DNA of 64,000 nucleotides. Source: Procambarus clarkii. Its lineage: Eukaryota > Arthropoda > Malacostraca > Decapoda > Cambaridae. How positions within the stretch are numbered: position 1 is the stretch's first letter; each line of letters opens with the position of its first letter. Shown here in pieces: positions 54,950 through 64,000 of the stretch. Where the stretch lies: NCBI RefSeq assembly GCF_040958095.1, contig NC_091181.1, positions 26,192,230-26,256,229 on the forward strand, in the 5' to 3' direction. The translations under genes were made by a program, and so were the position numbers. Below the pieces are notes generated by a model. It was not told the DNA's origin. It saw only the letters and a list, made by a program, of their open reading frames with translations, and ran no database searches.

Positions 54950-55600
54950 ACCAGGACACGTGGCAATGGACACCTGTAGCAAGCAGAGTCCCTCAGGGTT
55001 CGGTTCTGGGTCCTGTGCTATTCGAAATTCATGTGAACAACCCACTTCCCGTCAAACACACACCGAAACTACGACGTTGGTACAACGTTTGAACAAGTTT
55101 TAACACCTAACCAGTTATAACAACCAATATAGCAAGTTGTAACAACGTTCTAATACGTCATAAACACGTTAGGCCAAGATGTAACAACTTTATTACAAGT
55201 TGTAACAAGCGGAAAATAGAGACAGTTTCGGTTTGTGTTTCGAGGGTTATGGACAAAATTCACATATATGGTGCAGATAACGCAAACTAATGAGAGTAAA
55301 GACAGCAAAATGCTGTAGGAAGACCATCACACGCCGCAGAGCGGACACATAAATGGCTACTAGATATCAATCCCAGTAAGTGTAAGGTAATGACTATATG
55401 AAAAGGGGAAACAAGCACCGGAAATAAGCTTCACCATAAGGTATTTGCATGAATCATATAAGAACAGCGTTAATTAGCTGGGAAACCTCTGAACAGCGCT
55501 CAAAAAACGTAATCAAGGATCCTCTCAAGGCAATATATGGAACGTATATCAGACCAGTTTTGGAGTATGCAGCAACATAATGTAATCACTATATCTCGAA
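54950..55600 (+). pseudogene. CR1-group LINE RT remnant interrupted by a MITE
   Basis: The plus strand reads VPQGSVLGPVLFEIHVNN up to about 55050. After the MITE (55054-55240), a degraded FADD-like GADNAN region (about 55270) and WLLDINPSKCKVMT (about 55352), then YGTYIRPVLEYAA (about 55538). Multiple stops and frameshifts. Confidence 0.7.
55054..55240. mobile_element. 187-bp MITE, copy 1 (inserted in LINE)
   Basis: Left end AAACACACACCGAAACTACG; right end inverse AAACACAAACCGAAACTGTC. The interior is rich in GTTGTAACAA / TTGTTACAAC-like inverse motifs. It interrupts a LINE RT between the VNNPLP and GADN segments. Nearly the same sequence occurs at 61267. Confidence 0.82.
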
Positions 55601-55663
55601 ACAGCTGCTTTTAGCCTTCGGTCCAAAGACACAGCTCTATCTTGAGTCCCTTCAGTCACCAAC

Positions 55664-55803
55664 TCATGGGCACACCCCCCACCCCCCTGTCTCAGTCCCA
55701 ATCCCAACACTCACCCCAGCCCCGACTCTCAGCCCCAACTCTCAGCCCCAACTCTCAGCCCCAACTCTCAGCCCCGACTCTCAGCCCCGACTCTCAGCCC
55801 CAT
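55664..55803. repeat. 13-bp tandem repeat
   Basis: CAGCCCCAACTCT units with GACTCT variants. Confidence 0.9.
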
Positions 55804-55849
55804 TCCCTTCAATAGTACTAGTTCTGTCAACTGGCCTCACTTCCTATGT

Positions 55850-57170
55850 CGCCCCCAACCCAGGCCTCAGCCCCCAGGCCACAGTCCCCAGCCCAGGCCA
55901 CAGTCCCCAGCCCAGGCCACAGTCCCCAGCCCAGGCCACAGTCCCCAGCCCAGGCCACAGTCCCCAGCCCAGGCCACAGCCCCCAGCCCAGGCCACAGCC
56001 CCCAGCCCAGGCCACAGCCTCCAGCCCAGGCCACAGCCCCCAGCCCAGGCCACAGCCCCCAGCCCAGGCTACAGCCCCCAGCCCAGGCTACAGCCTCCAG
56101 CCCAGGCCACAGCCCCCAGCCCAGGCTACAGTCCCCAGCCCAGGCTACAGTCCCCAGCCCAGGCCACAGCCTCCAGCCCAGGCCACAGTCCCCAGCCCAG
56201 GCCACAGCCTCCAGCCCAGGCCACAGTCCCCAGCCCAGGCCACAGTCCCCAGCCCAGGCCACAGCCTCCAGCCCAGGCTACAGCCCCCAGCCCAGGCCAC
56301 AGTCCCCAGCCCAGGCCACAGTCCCCAGCCCAGGCCACAGTCCCCAGCCCAGGCCACAGTCCCCAGCCCAGGCCACAGTCCCCAGCCCAGGCCACAGCCT
56401 CCAGCCCAGGCCACAGCCTCCAGCCCAGGCTACAGTCCCCAGCCCAGGCTACAACCTCCAGCCCAGGCCACAGTCCCCAGCCCAGGCCACAGTCCCCAGC
56501 CCAGGCCACAGTCCCCAGCCCAGGCCACAGTCCCCAGCCCAGGCCACAGTCCCCAGCCCAGGCCACAGTCTCCAGCCCAGGCTACAGCCTCCAGCCCAGG
56601 CCACAGCCCCCAGCCCAGGCTACAGCCCCCAGCCCAGGCCACAGTCCCCAGCCCAGGCCACAGCCTCCAGCCCAGGCTACAGCCCCCAGCCCAGGCCACA
56701 GTCCCCAGCCCAGGCTACAGCCCCCAGCCCAGGCCACAGTCCCCAGCCCAGGCTACAGCCCCCAGCCCAGGCTACAGCCTCCAGCCCAGGCCACAGCCCC
56801 CAGCCCAGGCTACAGCCCCCAGCCCAGGCCACAGTCCCCAGCCCAGGCCACAGCCTCCAGCCCAGGCCACAGCCCCCAGCCCAGGCCACAACCCCCAGCC
56901 CAGGCTACAGCCCCCAGCCCAGGCTACAGCCTTCAGCCCAGGCCACAGCCCCCAGCCCAGGCTACAGTCCCCAGCCCAGGCTACAGTCCCCAGCCCAGGC
57001 CACAGCCTCCAGCCCAGGCCACAGTCCCCAGCCCAGGCCACAGCCTCCAGCCCAGGCCACAGTCCCCAGCCCAGGCCACAGTCCCCAGCCCAGGCCACAG
57101 CCTCCAGCCCAGGCCACAGCCCCCAGCCCAGGCCACAGTCCCCAGCCCAGGCCACAGCCTCCAGCCCTAA
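55850..57170. repeat. 19-bp minisatellite, about 70 units
   Basis: The unit is CAGTCCCCAGCCCAGGCCA, with AGCC/AGTC and GGCTA/GGCCA variants. As 19 is not a multiple of 3 and no frame contains a stop, all plus-strand frames are open and give a 19-residue protein repeat (SPAQATVPSPGHSPQPRPQ). The 447-codon frame is therefore not evidence of a gene. Confidence 0.96.
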
Positions 57171-57327
57171 GTCCTGGAGGTCCAAGTGAAAGCTCCTTGG
57201 CTCCCCTGCTGCCGGTGTGGGCGTGTAAACTGGTCTGTGTGTCTGTGGACCAACTTGGAGCGAGTCTACCCTCTGATTTCTCCAACAATATTAATAGGGG
57301 TTTGATACCTTTTGTGGCTTCGACTTC

Positions 57328-57330
<3 letters not shown>

Positions 57331-57360
<30 letters not shown>
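57331..57360. repeat. (GT)n tail of LINE B
   Basis: (AC)n on the minus strand, directly after the LINE B tail ACAGGTGAGCAC. Confidence 0.93.
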
Positions 57361-57362
<2 letters not shown>

Positions 57363-59356
57363 CACCTGTTTGTGTCTACAGGATCGAGCATTGGCACTTT
57401 TGGATCCCGCCTTTCTAGCCATCGGTTGTTTACAGCAATGACTCCTGTCCCATTTCCCTATCATACCTAGTTTTAAAATTATGAATAGTATTTGCTTCCA
57501 CAACCTGTTCCTCAAGTGCATTCCATTTTTCCATTACTCTCACGCTAAAAGAAAACTTCCTAACATCTCTGTGACTCATCTGAGTTTCCAGCTTCCACCC
57601 ATATCTCCTCGTTCTGTTACTATTCCGTGTGAACATTTCGTCTATTTCCACTCTGTCAATTCGCCTGAGTATTTTATACGTTCCTATCATATCCCCCCCC
57701 CTCTCCCTTCTTTTTTCTAGTGTCGTAAGGTTCAGTTCCTTCAGGCGCTCTTCATATCCCATTCCTCGTAATTCTGGGACGAGCCTCGTCGCAAATTTCT
57801 GAACCTTTTTCAGTTTCCTTATGTGTTTCTTCAGGTCGGGACTCCATGATGGCGCGGCATACTCTAAAACTGGTCTCACGTTGGCAGTGTAAAACATCCT
57901 AAATGCCTTCTTACTTAGGTTTCTGAATGATGTTCTAACTTTTGCCAGTGTAGAGTACGCTGCTGTCGATATCTTATTTATATGTGCCTCAGGAGATAGA
58001 TTAGGTGTTACGTCCACACCCAGGTCTCTTTCACGCGTCGTTACAGGTAGGCTGTTCCCCTTCATTGTGAACTGTCTCTTTGGTCTCCTATCACCTAATC
58101 CCATTTCCATAACTTTACATTTGCTCGAGTTGAACTCCAGCAGTTCCATCATCTCTGGAACCTGTTCAGGTCCTCTTGGAGGATCCTACAATCCTCATCT
58201 GTCACAACTCTCCTCATTAATTTTGCGTCATCCGCAAACATCGACATGTAAGATTCTACTCCTGTAAACATGTCGTTAATGTATATTAGAAATAGAATTG
58301 GTCCCAGCACCGATCCTTGAGGTACTCCACTCGTTACTGTTCGCCAGTCCGACTTCTCGCCCCTTACCATTGCTCTCTAGCTCCTTCCTGTTAGGTAGTT
58401 CCTTACCCATGCTAGGGCCTTTCCGCTTACTCCTGCCTGCCTCTCAAGTTTGAATAGCAGTCTCATGTGCGGTACTGTATCAAAGGTTTCTTGGCATTTT
58501 AGAAATAAGCAGTCTGCCCAACCTTCTCTGTCCTTCCTTATCCTCGTTATTTTATCATAGAATTCCAAAAGATTTGTTAGGCATGATTTCCCTTTCCAGA
58601 ACCCATGTTGATGTTTGTTTACAAACCTAATGTTCTCTAGGTGTGCAACTAGTCTTAGAATAATTAGTCTTTCAGGTATTTTGCAGGGGATGTTTGTCAG
58701 TGATACAGGTCTATAGTTAAGTGCCTCCGCCCTATTACCTTTCTTGAAGATTGGTGCCACATTTGCCTTCTTCCAGCAACTGGGCAATTCTCCCGACATA
58801 AGTGACTCATTAAAGATCCTTGCCAGAGGCACGCTGAGGGCCTGCGCTGCCTCTTTTAGTATCCACGGTGATACTTTGTCTGGTCCAACCGCTGTTCTTA
58901 ATCTTATCTCTTGGTTGTTCACCGACATCTTTCTTCTTATATGACTGTGTAGTAATTTAGGTTGCTTTTTCGCTTTGATCGCAATATCGTTCTCATAATT
59001 TCTTTCCGATGCTCTTCTTATGTTAATGTAATCATTCCTATCTCTGTTGCATCTGATCCTGTTGTCCTCTGTCCTTTGTCTTCTGTACTTCCTCCACTCC
59101 CGCCTGCTTCAGATTTTTGCTTCCTGACACTGTCTATTAAACCATGGGCTATTATATTCCCTCCTACTTTTTTCCTTTACTGTTGGTATAAATCTCTCTT
59201 CGACCTCCTGGCATTTCTGTATGACTTGGTTCATCATATCTTGGACTGTTTTTCCTCTAATTTCTTCCTCTAACTGCACTTCTCCCAGATACCCCCTTAT
59301 CCTCTTATAGTCTCCTTTCCTGTAGCCCCCCTTTACTGTAGTCAACTCTCCTTTTT

Positions 59357-59357
<1 letters not shown>
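57361..59357 (-). pseudogene. LINE B (CR1-like), linker through RT to 3' end, with several frame breaks
   Basis: Four minus-strand segments read in order. 59345-59109: YRKGDYKRIRGYLGEVQLEE and FIPTVKEK (endonuclease-RT linker). 58928-58377: [51 protein letters not shown]. 58370-58149: WRTVTSGVPQGSVLGPILFL and SYMSMFADDAKLMRR. 58152-57430: LLEFNSSKCKVMEMGLGDRR, ERDLGVDVTPNLSPEAHI, RPVLEYAAPSWSPDLKKHIR, to KTRYDREMG. In motif A the family's catalytic Asp position shows Lys (FLKCQETFDTVPH), while FADD is intact. Frame breaks near 58370 and 58150 and lost endonuclease make it non-autonomous. Confidence 0.9.

Positions 59358-59418
<61 letters not shown>
59358..59418. repeat. (GT)n junction, LINE A tail to LINE B 5' end
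   Basis: On the minus strand the LINE A tail CTAGGTGAGTAC runs into (AC)n, and LINE B starts directly after it. Confidence 0.95.
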
Positions 59419-59422
<4 letters not shown>

Positions 59423-59661
59423 CACCTAGTTGTACTCACCTAGTTGTGTTTGCGGGGGTTGAGCTCTGGCTCTTTGGTCCCGCCTCTCAACCGTCAATCA
59501 ACAGGTGTACAGATTCCTGAGCCTATCGGGCTCTGTCATATCTACACTTGAAACTGTGTATGGAGTCAGCCTCCACCACATCACCCCCTAATGCATTCCA
59601 TTTGTCAACCACTCTGACACTAAAAAAGTTCTTTCTAATATCTCTGTGGCTCATTTGGGCA

Positions 59662-59665
<4 letters not shown>
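59419..59665 (-). mobile_element. LINE A C-terminal and 3' end fragment
   Basis: Antisense GTATGGAGTCAGCCTCCACC, GTCAACCACTCTGACACTAA and CTCTGTGGCTCATTTGGGCA. The 3' tail is duplicated (ACTCACCTAGTTGTACTCAC). 5' truncated at (GT)n. Confidence 0.87.

Positions 59666-59698
<33 letters not shown>
59666..59698. repeat. (GT)n junction, SINE tail to LINE A 5' end
   Basis: On the minus strand the SINE tail ACTAGGTGAATAC runs into (AC)n, then LINE A begins. Confidence 0.95.
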
Positions 59699-59700
<2 letters not shown>

Positions 59701-59990
59701 TCACCTAGTTGTGGCTGGGGTTGAGCTCTGCTCTTTCGGCCCGCCTTTCAACTGTCAATCAAGTGTTACTAACCACTAACTAAATTTTTGTTTTCCACAC
59801 ACTTACACCCCCAGGAAGCAGCCCGTAACAGCTGTCTAACTCCCAGGTACCTATTTACTGCTAGGTAACAGAGGGAATCAAGGTGAAAGAAACTCTGCCC
59901 CCATAGTTTCCCACCGGTGCCGGGATTCGAACCCCGGTCCACATGACTACGTATCCAGCGTGCTGTCCACTCAGCCATCGACGCCCCACT
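59699..59990 (-). mobile_element. SINE family T (tail A)
   Basis: Antisense tail A (CACCTAGTTGTGGCTGGGGT, GGCCCGCCTTTCAACTGTCA), core, then a head with B box GGGGTTCGAATCCCGG and an anticodon arm containing TACGTAG. The 5' end is near ATCGACGCCCC. Confidence 0.85.
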
Positions 59991-60271
59991 CAGCCACCGG
60001 CGCCCCACTCAGCCACTAGGATTCCTGATGCCCCCCCCCCCTTCCTTCCCTCCACCACTCCCTCCTGAGCATGGAGGTGTCTCCTGCTGAAGGCTGGGTG
60101 GAGCTGGCCGCCTCCACCTCCAGCGTCTGACTGAATATGGAGAAGCCCTGGAGCCAGCCAGGCCCGTGAAGCAACATGCGACGCGGTATTCACCATGCCG
60201 CTTACGCCAGCCTTACGCACACATGCGCACATTCACAACTAATGCGTATAATACCCGTTGTTGGGAATAGC
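59991..60271. other. No recognised features
   Basis: A GC-rich stretch with no coherent coding signal. Confidence 0.4.

Positions 60272-60340
<69 letters not shown>
60272..60340. repeat. (AT)n microsatellite
   Basis: A pure AT run. Confidence 0.96.
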
Positions 60341-60342
<2 letters not shown>

Positions 60343-60689
60343 GTAATATATAATATATAGGTAGATATAGATATAATATTATGACATGACGCTTCATATG
60401 GATGCAACCATTGAAGAATGGCCTATCTTCCGGTTAGAGGCATTAGGTGAAAGGAAACGTGCCTAATCGTTTCTGATCATTGATTAACCATTAACCATGA
60501 AAAATATAATTTCAGCCTTAAATTATACCTATGGCGAGAAGCCTGGCAAATACACACAGCATAGCGGAGCAGGAGGACCTTAAGATGCTCTACAAGGAGC
60601 CCAGTAGACAGTCAGTGGACGGGGACGGTGACGCGCGACAGGTTTGAGGGAACCTGAAGACGGAGGGAACTTGACAGAAGACAGGTGTC

Positions 60690-60937
60690 TTCAGGCACCA
60701 ACATCGACCAAATGCTCTCAGACGCAGGTTCGAATCCTCGTCACGGCCCTTGTGGATTTGTTCATCGAGAAACAATGGGCAGAGTTTCTTTCACCCTATG
60801 CCCCTGTTACCTAGCAGTAAAATAGGTACCTGGGTGTTAGTCCGCTGTCTCGGGCTGCTTCCTGGGGGGTGGAGGCCTGGTCGAGGACCGGGCCGCGGGG
60901 ACACTAAAAGCCCCGAAATCATCTCAAGATAACCTCA
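60690..60937 (+). mobile_element. SINE family T (tail B), diverged head
   Basis: B box CAGGTTCGAATCCTCG, then GAGAAACAATGGGCAGAGTT, the core (TTACCTAGCAGTAAAATAGG), and tail B (GGCCTGGTCGAGGACCGGGC to CTCAAGATAACCTCAAG). The first half of the head is unclear. Confidence 0.82.
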
Positions 60938-61021
60938 AGAAGATCACCAAATGGCCTAAAGAGGCTGTAGAGATCACATCACTCTTTGCTATTTCCCGGT
61001 ATCGGGCGGCCGGGTCGCATC

Positions 61022-61085
61022 CCTACCTTGAGGTGCTTCCGGGGCTTAGTGTCCCCGCGGCCCGGTCGTCGACCAGGCCTCCACC
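61022..61085 (-). mobile_element. LINE D tail fragment
   Basis: CCTTGAGGTGCTTCCGGGGC to GTCGACCAGGCCTCCACC equals the antisense LINE D 3' end. An (ACA)n run follows at 61088-61117. Confidence 0.7.
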
Positions 61086-61266
61086 CTACAACAACAACAA
61101 CAACAACAACAACAACAGCTGATCACCAGAAATGTTGGAGATGGGATTTTCCTGAGTGTAAGATGGGGACCGTTCTTGGAAGAGTCGTAAACCCCTCAAA
61201 CAGACGCCAAGTCACACCTTCGTTGAATAGTGACTGCTGCTTGATGCTAAACTGGCGGGTCCCGCC

Positions 61267-61456
61267 AAACACACACCGAAACTACGACGTTGGTACAACG
61301 TTCGAACAACTTTTAACACCACCTAACCAGTTATAACAACCAATATAGCAAGTTGTAACAACGTTCTAATACGTCATAAACACGTTAACCCAAGATGTAA
61401 CAACTTTATTACAAGTTGTAACAAGCGGAAAATAGAGACAGTTTCGGTTTGTGTTT
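61267..61456. mobile_element. 190-bp MITE, copy 2
   Basis: Same termini and interior as 55054-55240 (AAACACACACCGAAACTACG and its imperfect inverse), with a 3-base insertion (ACC) and a few substitutions. No ORF. Confidence 0.82.
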
Positions 61457-61480
61457 CCAGGGACGTGTCCCCGTAGCCTT

Positions 61481-61746
61481 CAGGGGCCAGATTCACGAAA
61501 GCACTTACGCAAGCACTTACGAACCTGTACATCTTTTCTCAATCTTTGGCGACTTTGTTTACAATTATTAAACAGTTAATGAGCTCGGAAGCACCAGGAA
61601 GCTGTTTATAACAATAACAACAGTTGATTGGCAAGTTTTCATGCTTGTAAACTGTTTAATAAATGTAACCAAAGCCGTCAAAGATTGACGAAAGATGTAC
61701 TGGTTCGTTAGTGCTTGCGTAAGTGCTTTCGTGAATCTGGCCCCTG
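61481..61746. mobile_element. 266-bp MITE with long terminal inverse repeats (CAGGGG ends)
   Basis: Left CAGGGGCCAGATTCACGAAA and its exact inverse TTTCGTGAATCTGGCCCCTG at the right. The inverse match continues about 45 bases with one or two mismatches. No clear target duplication. CAGGG termini suggest a hAT relative. Confidence 0.85.
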
Positions 61747-61774
61747 TACTCTAGGTCTGAGAGCCTTCCAAATC

Positions 61775-62025
61775 TCTGTACATAACGTATGTAAGACCTA
61801 TCCTAGAATATGCAGCCCGCGGCCTTGTAAAATTCATCGTTGAACAAATTACACAACGTGAAGTTAGTCTAATTGTATGTTGTAAAACTCGTATTTAATC
61901 TGCGAGAACTGAGCTATGAGGAACGTCCAAGAAATTTTGACTTTTCTATCTACGACATAAAAAAACAGAAGAGGGAGACATAGTAACGACGTATAAGATT
62001 TGGCGGGAAGCTAATACAGAATAAA
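61775..62025 (+). pseudogene. Decayed CR1-group LINE fragment
   Basis: The plus strand gives TYVRPILEYAA (about 61785-61817), then LRELSYEERPRNFDF (about 61900) and a TTYKIWREA-like end, separated by stops and shifts. Confidence 0.65.
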
Positions 62026-62164
62026 TATGGTGTAAATGTTCAACAAAATGATCAGTTGAACATTGATGAAACTTAGTCAGGGATCACTTGTCCATTATAA
62101 TATAATTATAATTCATTGTGTCAGGGGACAGGCAGCCAGTATATATATATATATATATAGTATA

Positions 62165-62207
62165 CCCCCTCAGCGTCGAATTACAATTAGGTGAGTACAA
62201 TTAGGTG

Positions 62208-62294
<87 letters not shown>

Positions 62295-62376
62295 TTGTTG
62301 ATTGACAGTTGAGAGGCGGGACCAAAGAGCCAGAGCTCAACCCCCGCAAGCACAACTAGGCGAGTGCAACTAGGTG

Positions 62377-62407
<31 letters not shown>

Positions 62408-62552
62408 CCACCCACACACGCCCACACACGCCCACACACCCACACACACCCACACACCCACACACACCCACACACCCACCCACACACGCCCACACACCCA
62501 CACACACCCACACACCCACACACACCCACACACCCACACACACACACACACA

Positions 62553-62611
<59 letters not shown>
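62165..62611 (+). repeat. Chain of LINE A/SINE tails joined by (AC)n
   Basis: GTACAATTAGGTGAGTAC then (AC)n 62213-62293, a tail A unit (TTGATTGACAGTTGAGAGGC to CAACTAGGCGAGTGCAACTA), then (AC)n with CCCAC and CGCCC variants 62382-62611. The last run leads directly into LINE B. Confidence 0.93.
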
Positions 62612-62612
<1 letters not shown>

Positions 62613-62614
<2 letters not shown>

Positions 62615-64000
62615 ACCCAGGCAGGAGTATGATGACAACAACAAAGCATGTATAGATGAACTGCAGAAGGCAGCAACACTAGCCCACAGAATGAGAGCGA
62701 AGCTGCTGATCATGGGGGACCTAAATCATGGAGAGATAAATTGGGAATCAAGGAATCCCCATGGAGGGGACGAAACGTGGGGAGCAAAATTAGTAGATGT
62801 TATAGACAGGAATTTCCTGACACAACATGTGAAGGAAGACACAAGGGAAAGAGGAGGAGATGCACCGAGCCTATTAGACCTGATTTTCACCCAGAACGTA
62901 GAAGATATCGAGAATTTAGAGCATGAAATACCTCTAGGGGCCAGTGACCATTGTGTCCTAGTCTTTGACTACATGATGGAATTCAAACTTATGACCATGG
63001 GACAAGAGATCTGGGAAAGGAGAGCTGACTACAGGAAAGGGGACTATATGAGGATAAGGGACTATCTGGGTGAAGTGCAGTGGGAGGAAGAAATTAGAGG
63101 AAAAACAGTCCAAGATATGATGGACCTAGTCATACAGAAATGCCAGGAGGCCGAAGAGAGATTTATACCAACAGTAAAGGGAAAAAATAAGAAGGAATAT
63201 AATAACCCATGGTTTAATAGACAGTGTCAGGAAGCAAAAATGGCCAGCAGGCGGGAGTGGAGGAAGTACAGAAGACAAAGAACAGAGGACAACAGAAGCA
63301 GATACAACAGAGCTAGGAACGATTACATTACCATAAGACGAACATCGGAAAGGGACTATGAGAACGATATTGCAATCAAAGCGAAAAAACAACCTAAGTT
63401 ACTACACAGTCATATAAGAAGAAAAATGTCGGTGAACGACCAAGTGACAAGACTAAGGAAGACAGAGGGGGCATATACTGAAAGTGACAAGGAAATCTGC
63501 GAGGCACTGAATGCCAGTTTCCATGGAGTGTTCACTACCGAGCCTGAGCAGCTCCCATTGTTGGAAGGGGTTACCCTAGATGAAAGACTATCAGATATAG
63601 AGGTGACAGCAGAGGAGGTAATGAAACAGTTGACAACTCTAGATGCAACTAAAGCAGTTGGACCAGACAAAGTATCACCGTGGATACTAAAAGAAGCAGC
63701 ACAGGCCCTCAGCGTGCCTCTGGCAATGATCTTTAATGAGTCACTTATGTCAGGAGAATTGCCCAGTTGCTGGAAGAAGGCAAATGTCGTGCCGATCTTC
63801 AAGAAAGGAGATAGGGAGGAGGCACTTAACTACAGACCTGTATCACTGACAAGCATCCCCTGTAAAATACTGGAAAGAATAATTAGGCTACGACTGGTTG
63901 CACACCTGGAGAACATTAGGTTTGTGAACAAACATCAACATGGGTTCTGGACAGGGAAATCGTGCCTAACAAACCTTCTGGAATTCTATGATAAAATAAC
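62613..64000 (+). CDS. LINE B (CR1-like) endonuclease-RT ORF, 5' truncated, open to window edge
   Basis: An uninterrupted frame of 462 codons from 62613 to the right edge, with no stop. It begins inside the apurinic-type endonuclease: [18 protein letters not shown], then [17 protein letters not shown] (catalytic D and N), [11 protein letters not shown] and [14 protein letters not shown] (the S-D-H motif). The linker follows ([39 protein letters not shown]). RT starts at [20 protein letters not shown], then [40 protein letters not shown] and [19 protein letters not shown]. The FADD catalytic box would lie beyond the window. It is close to the 57361-59357 copy but without its frame breaks. The 5' end is cut at (AC)n, so the endonuclease N-terminus is missing. 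Confidence 0.92.

Noticed and set aside
55846-57189. 447-codon Pro/Gln-rich frame
   Set aside because: It follows from a stop-free 19-bp repeat open in all plus-strand frames. No start context or non-repeat domain.
62201-62713. Poly-Val/Cys and poly-Thr/His frames
   Set aside because: Translations of (AC)n/(GT)n microsatellites and LINE tails.
63126-63802. Minus-strand frames opposite LINE B
   Set aside because: Antisense shadows of the plus-strand LINE B ORF. The same holds for plus-strand frames over 57481-59273 opposite the minus-strand copy.

Overview
The window is animal nuclear DNA, most likely from a decapod crustacean (a crayfish or lobster is my best guess). It has one intron-bearing eukaryotic gene. 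Around it is a dense mix of CR1-like LINEs, tRNA-derived SINEs, palindromic MITEs, (AC)n, (AT)n and (GA)n microsatellites and long minisatellites. CCTAA-type telomere-like tracts, as in arthropods, sit inside some MITEs. There are no operons, no genuine tRNA or rRNA genes and no CRISPR. The species assignment is inference from repeat types.

Positions 1-13420 hold the 5' half of ELP1 (Elongator complex subunit 1) on the minus strand: a 44-codon first coding exon (13267-13398), a 53-codon second exon (11229-11387), and a very long third exon that runs off the left edge (1-2765). All junctions are GT-AG and in phase 0. One extra base at about 716 breaks the frame inside a conserved motif, although both sides still read as good ELP1. 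Intron 2 (about 8.5 kb) carries SINEs, LINE fragments and a TA-flanked Tigger-like transposon.

Positions 13.6-36 kb have no recognisable host gene. They hold LINE and SINE fragments, several near-perfect palindromes with identifiable target duplications, and minisatellites of 25 and 37 bp. Positions 36-38.7 kb hold an RNase H-bearing LINE ORF abutting a LINE A copy whose 5' part is inverted. Positions 39.3-43.8 kb are almost pure minisatellite (units of about 30, 31 and 29 bp), which creates long but spurious open frames. Positions 43.9-64 kb are LINE and SINE debris plus a 19-bp minisatellite. A LINE fragment at the right edge has an open endonuclease-RT frame of at least 462 codons.

The most interesting theme is how the retroelements work together. 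One tRNA-headed SINE core occurs with two different 3' tails, each matching a different LINE resident in the window. LINE and SINE copies are also strung head to tail, in the same orientation, through (AC)n tracts. This suggests that elements ending in (AC)n are inserted into the (AC)n tails of earlier copies. Most long open frames not listed as genes are translations of tandem repeats or antisense shadows of LINEs.
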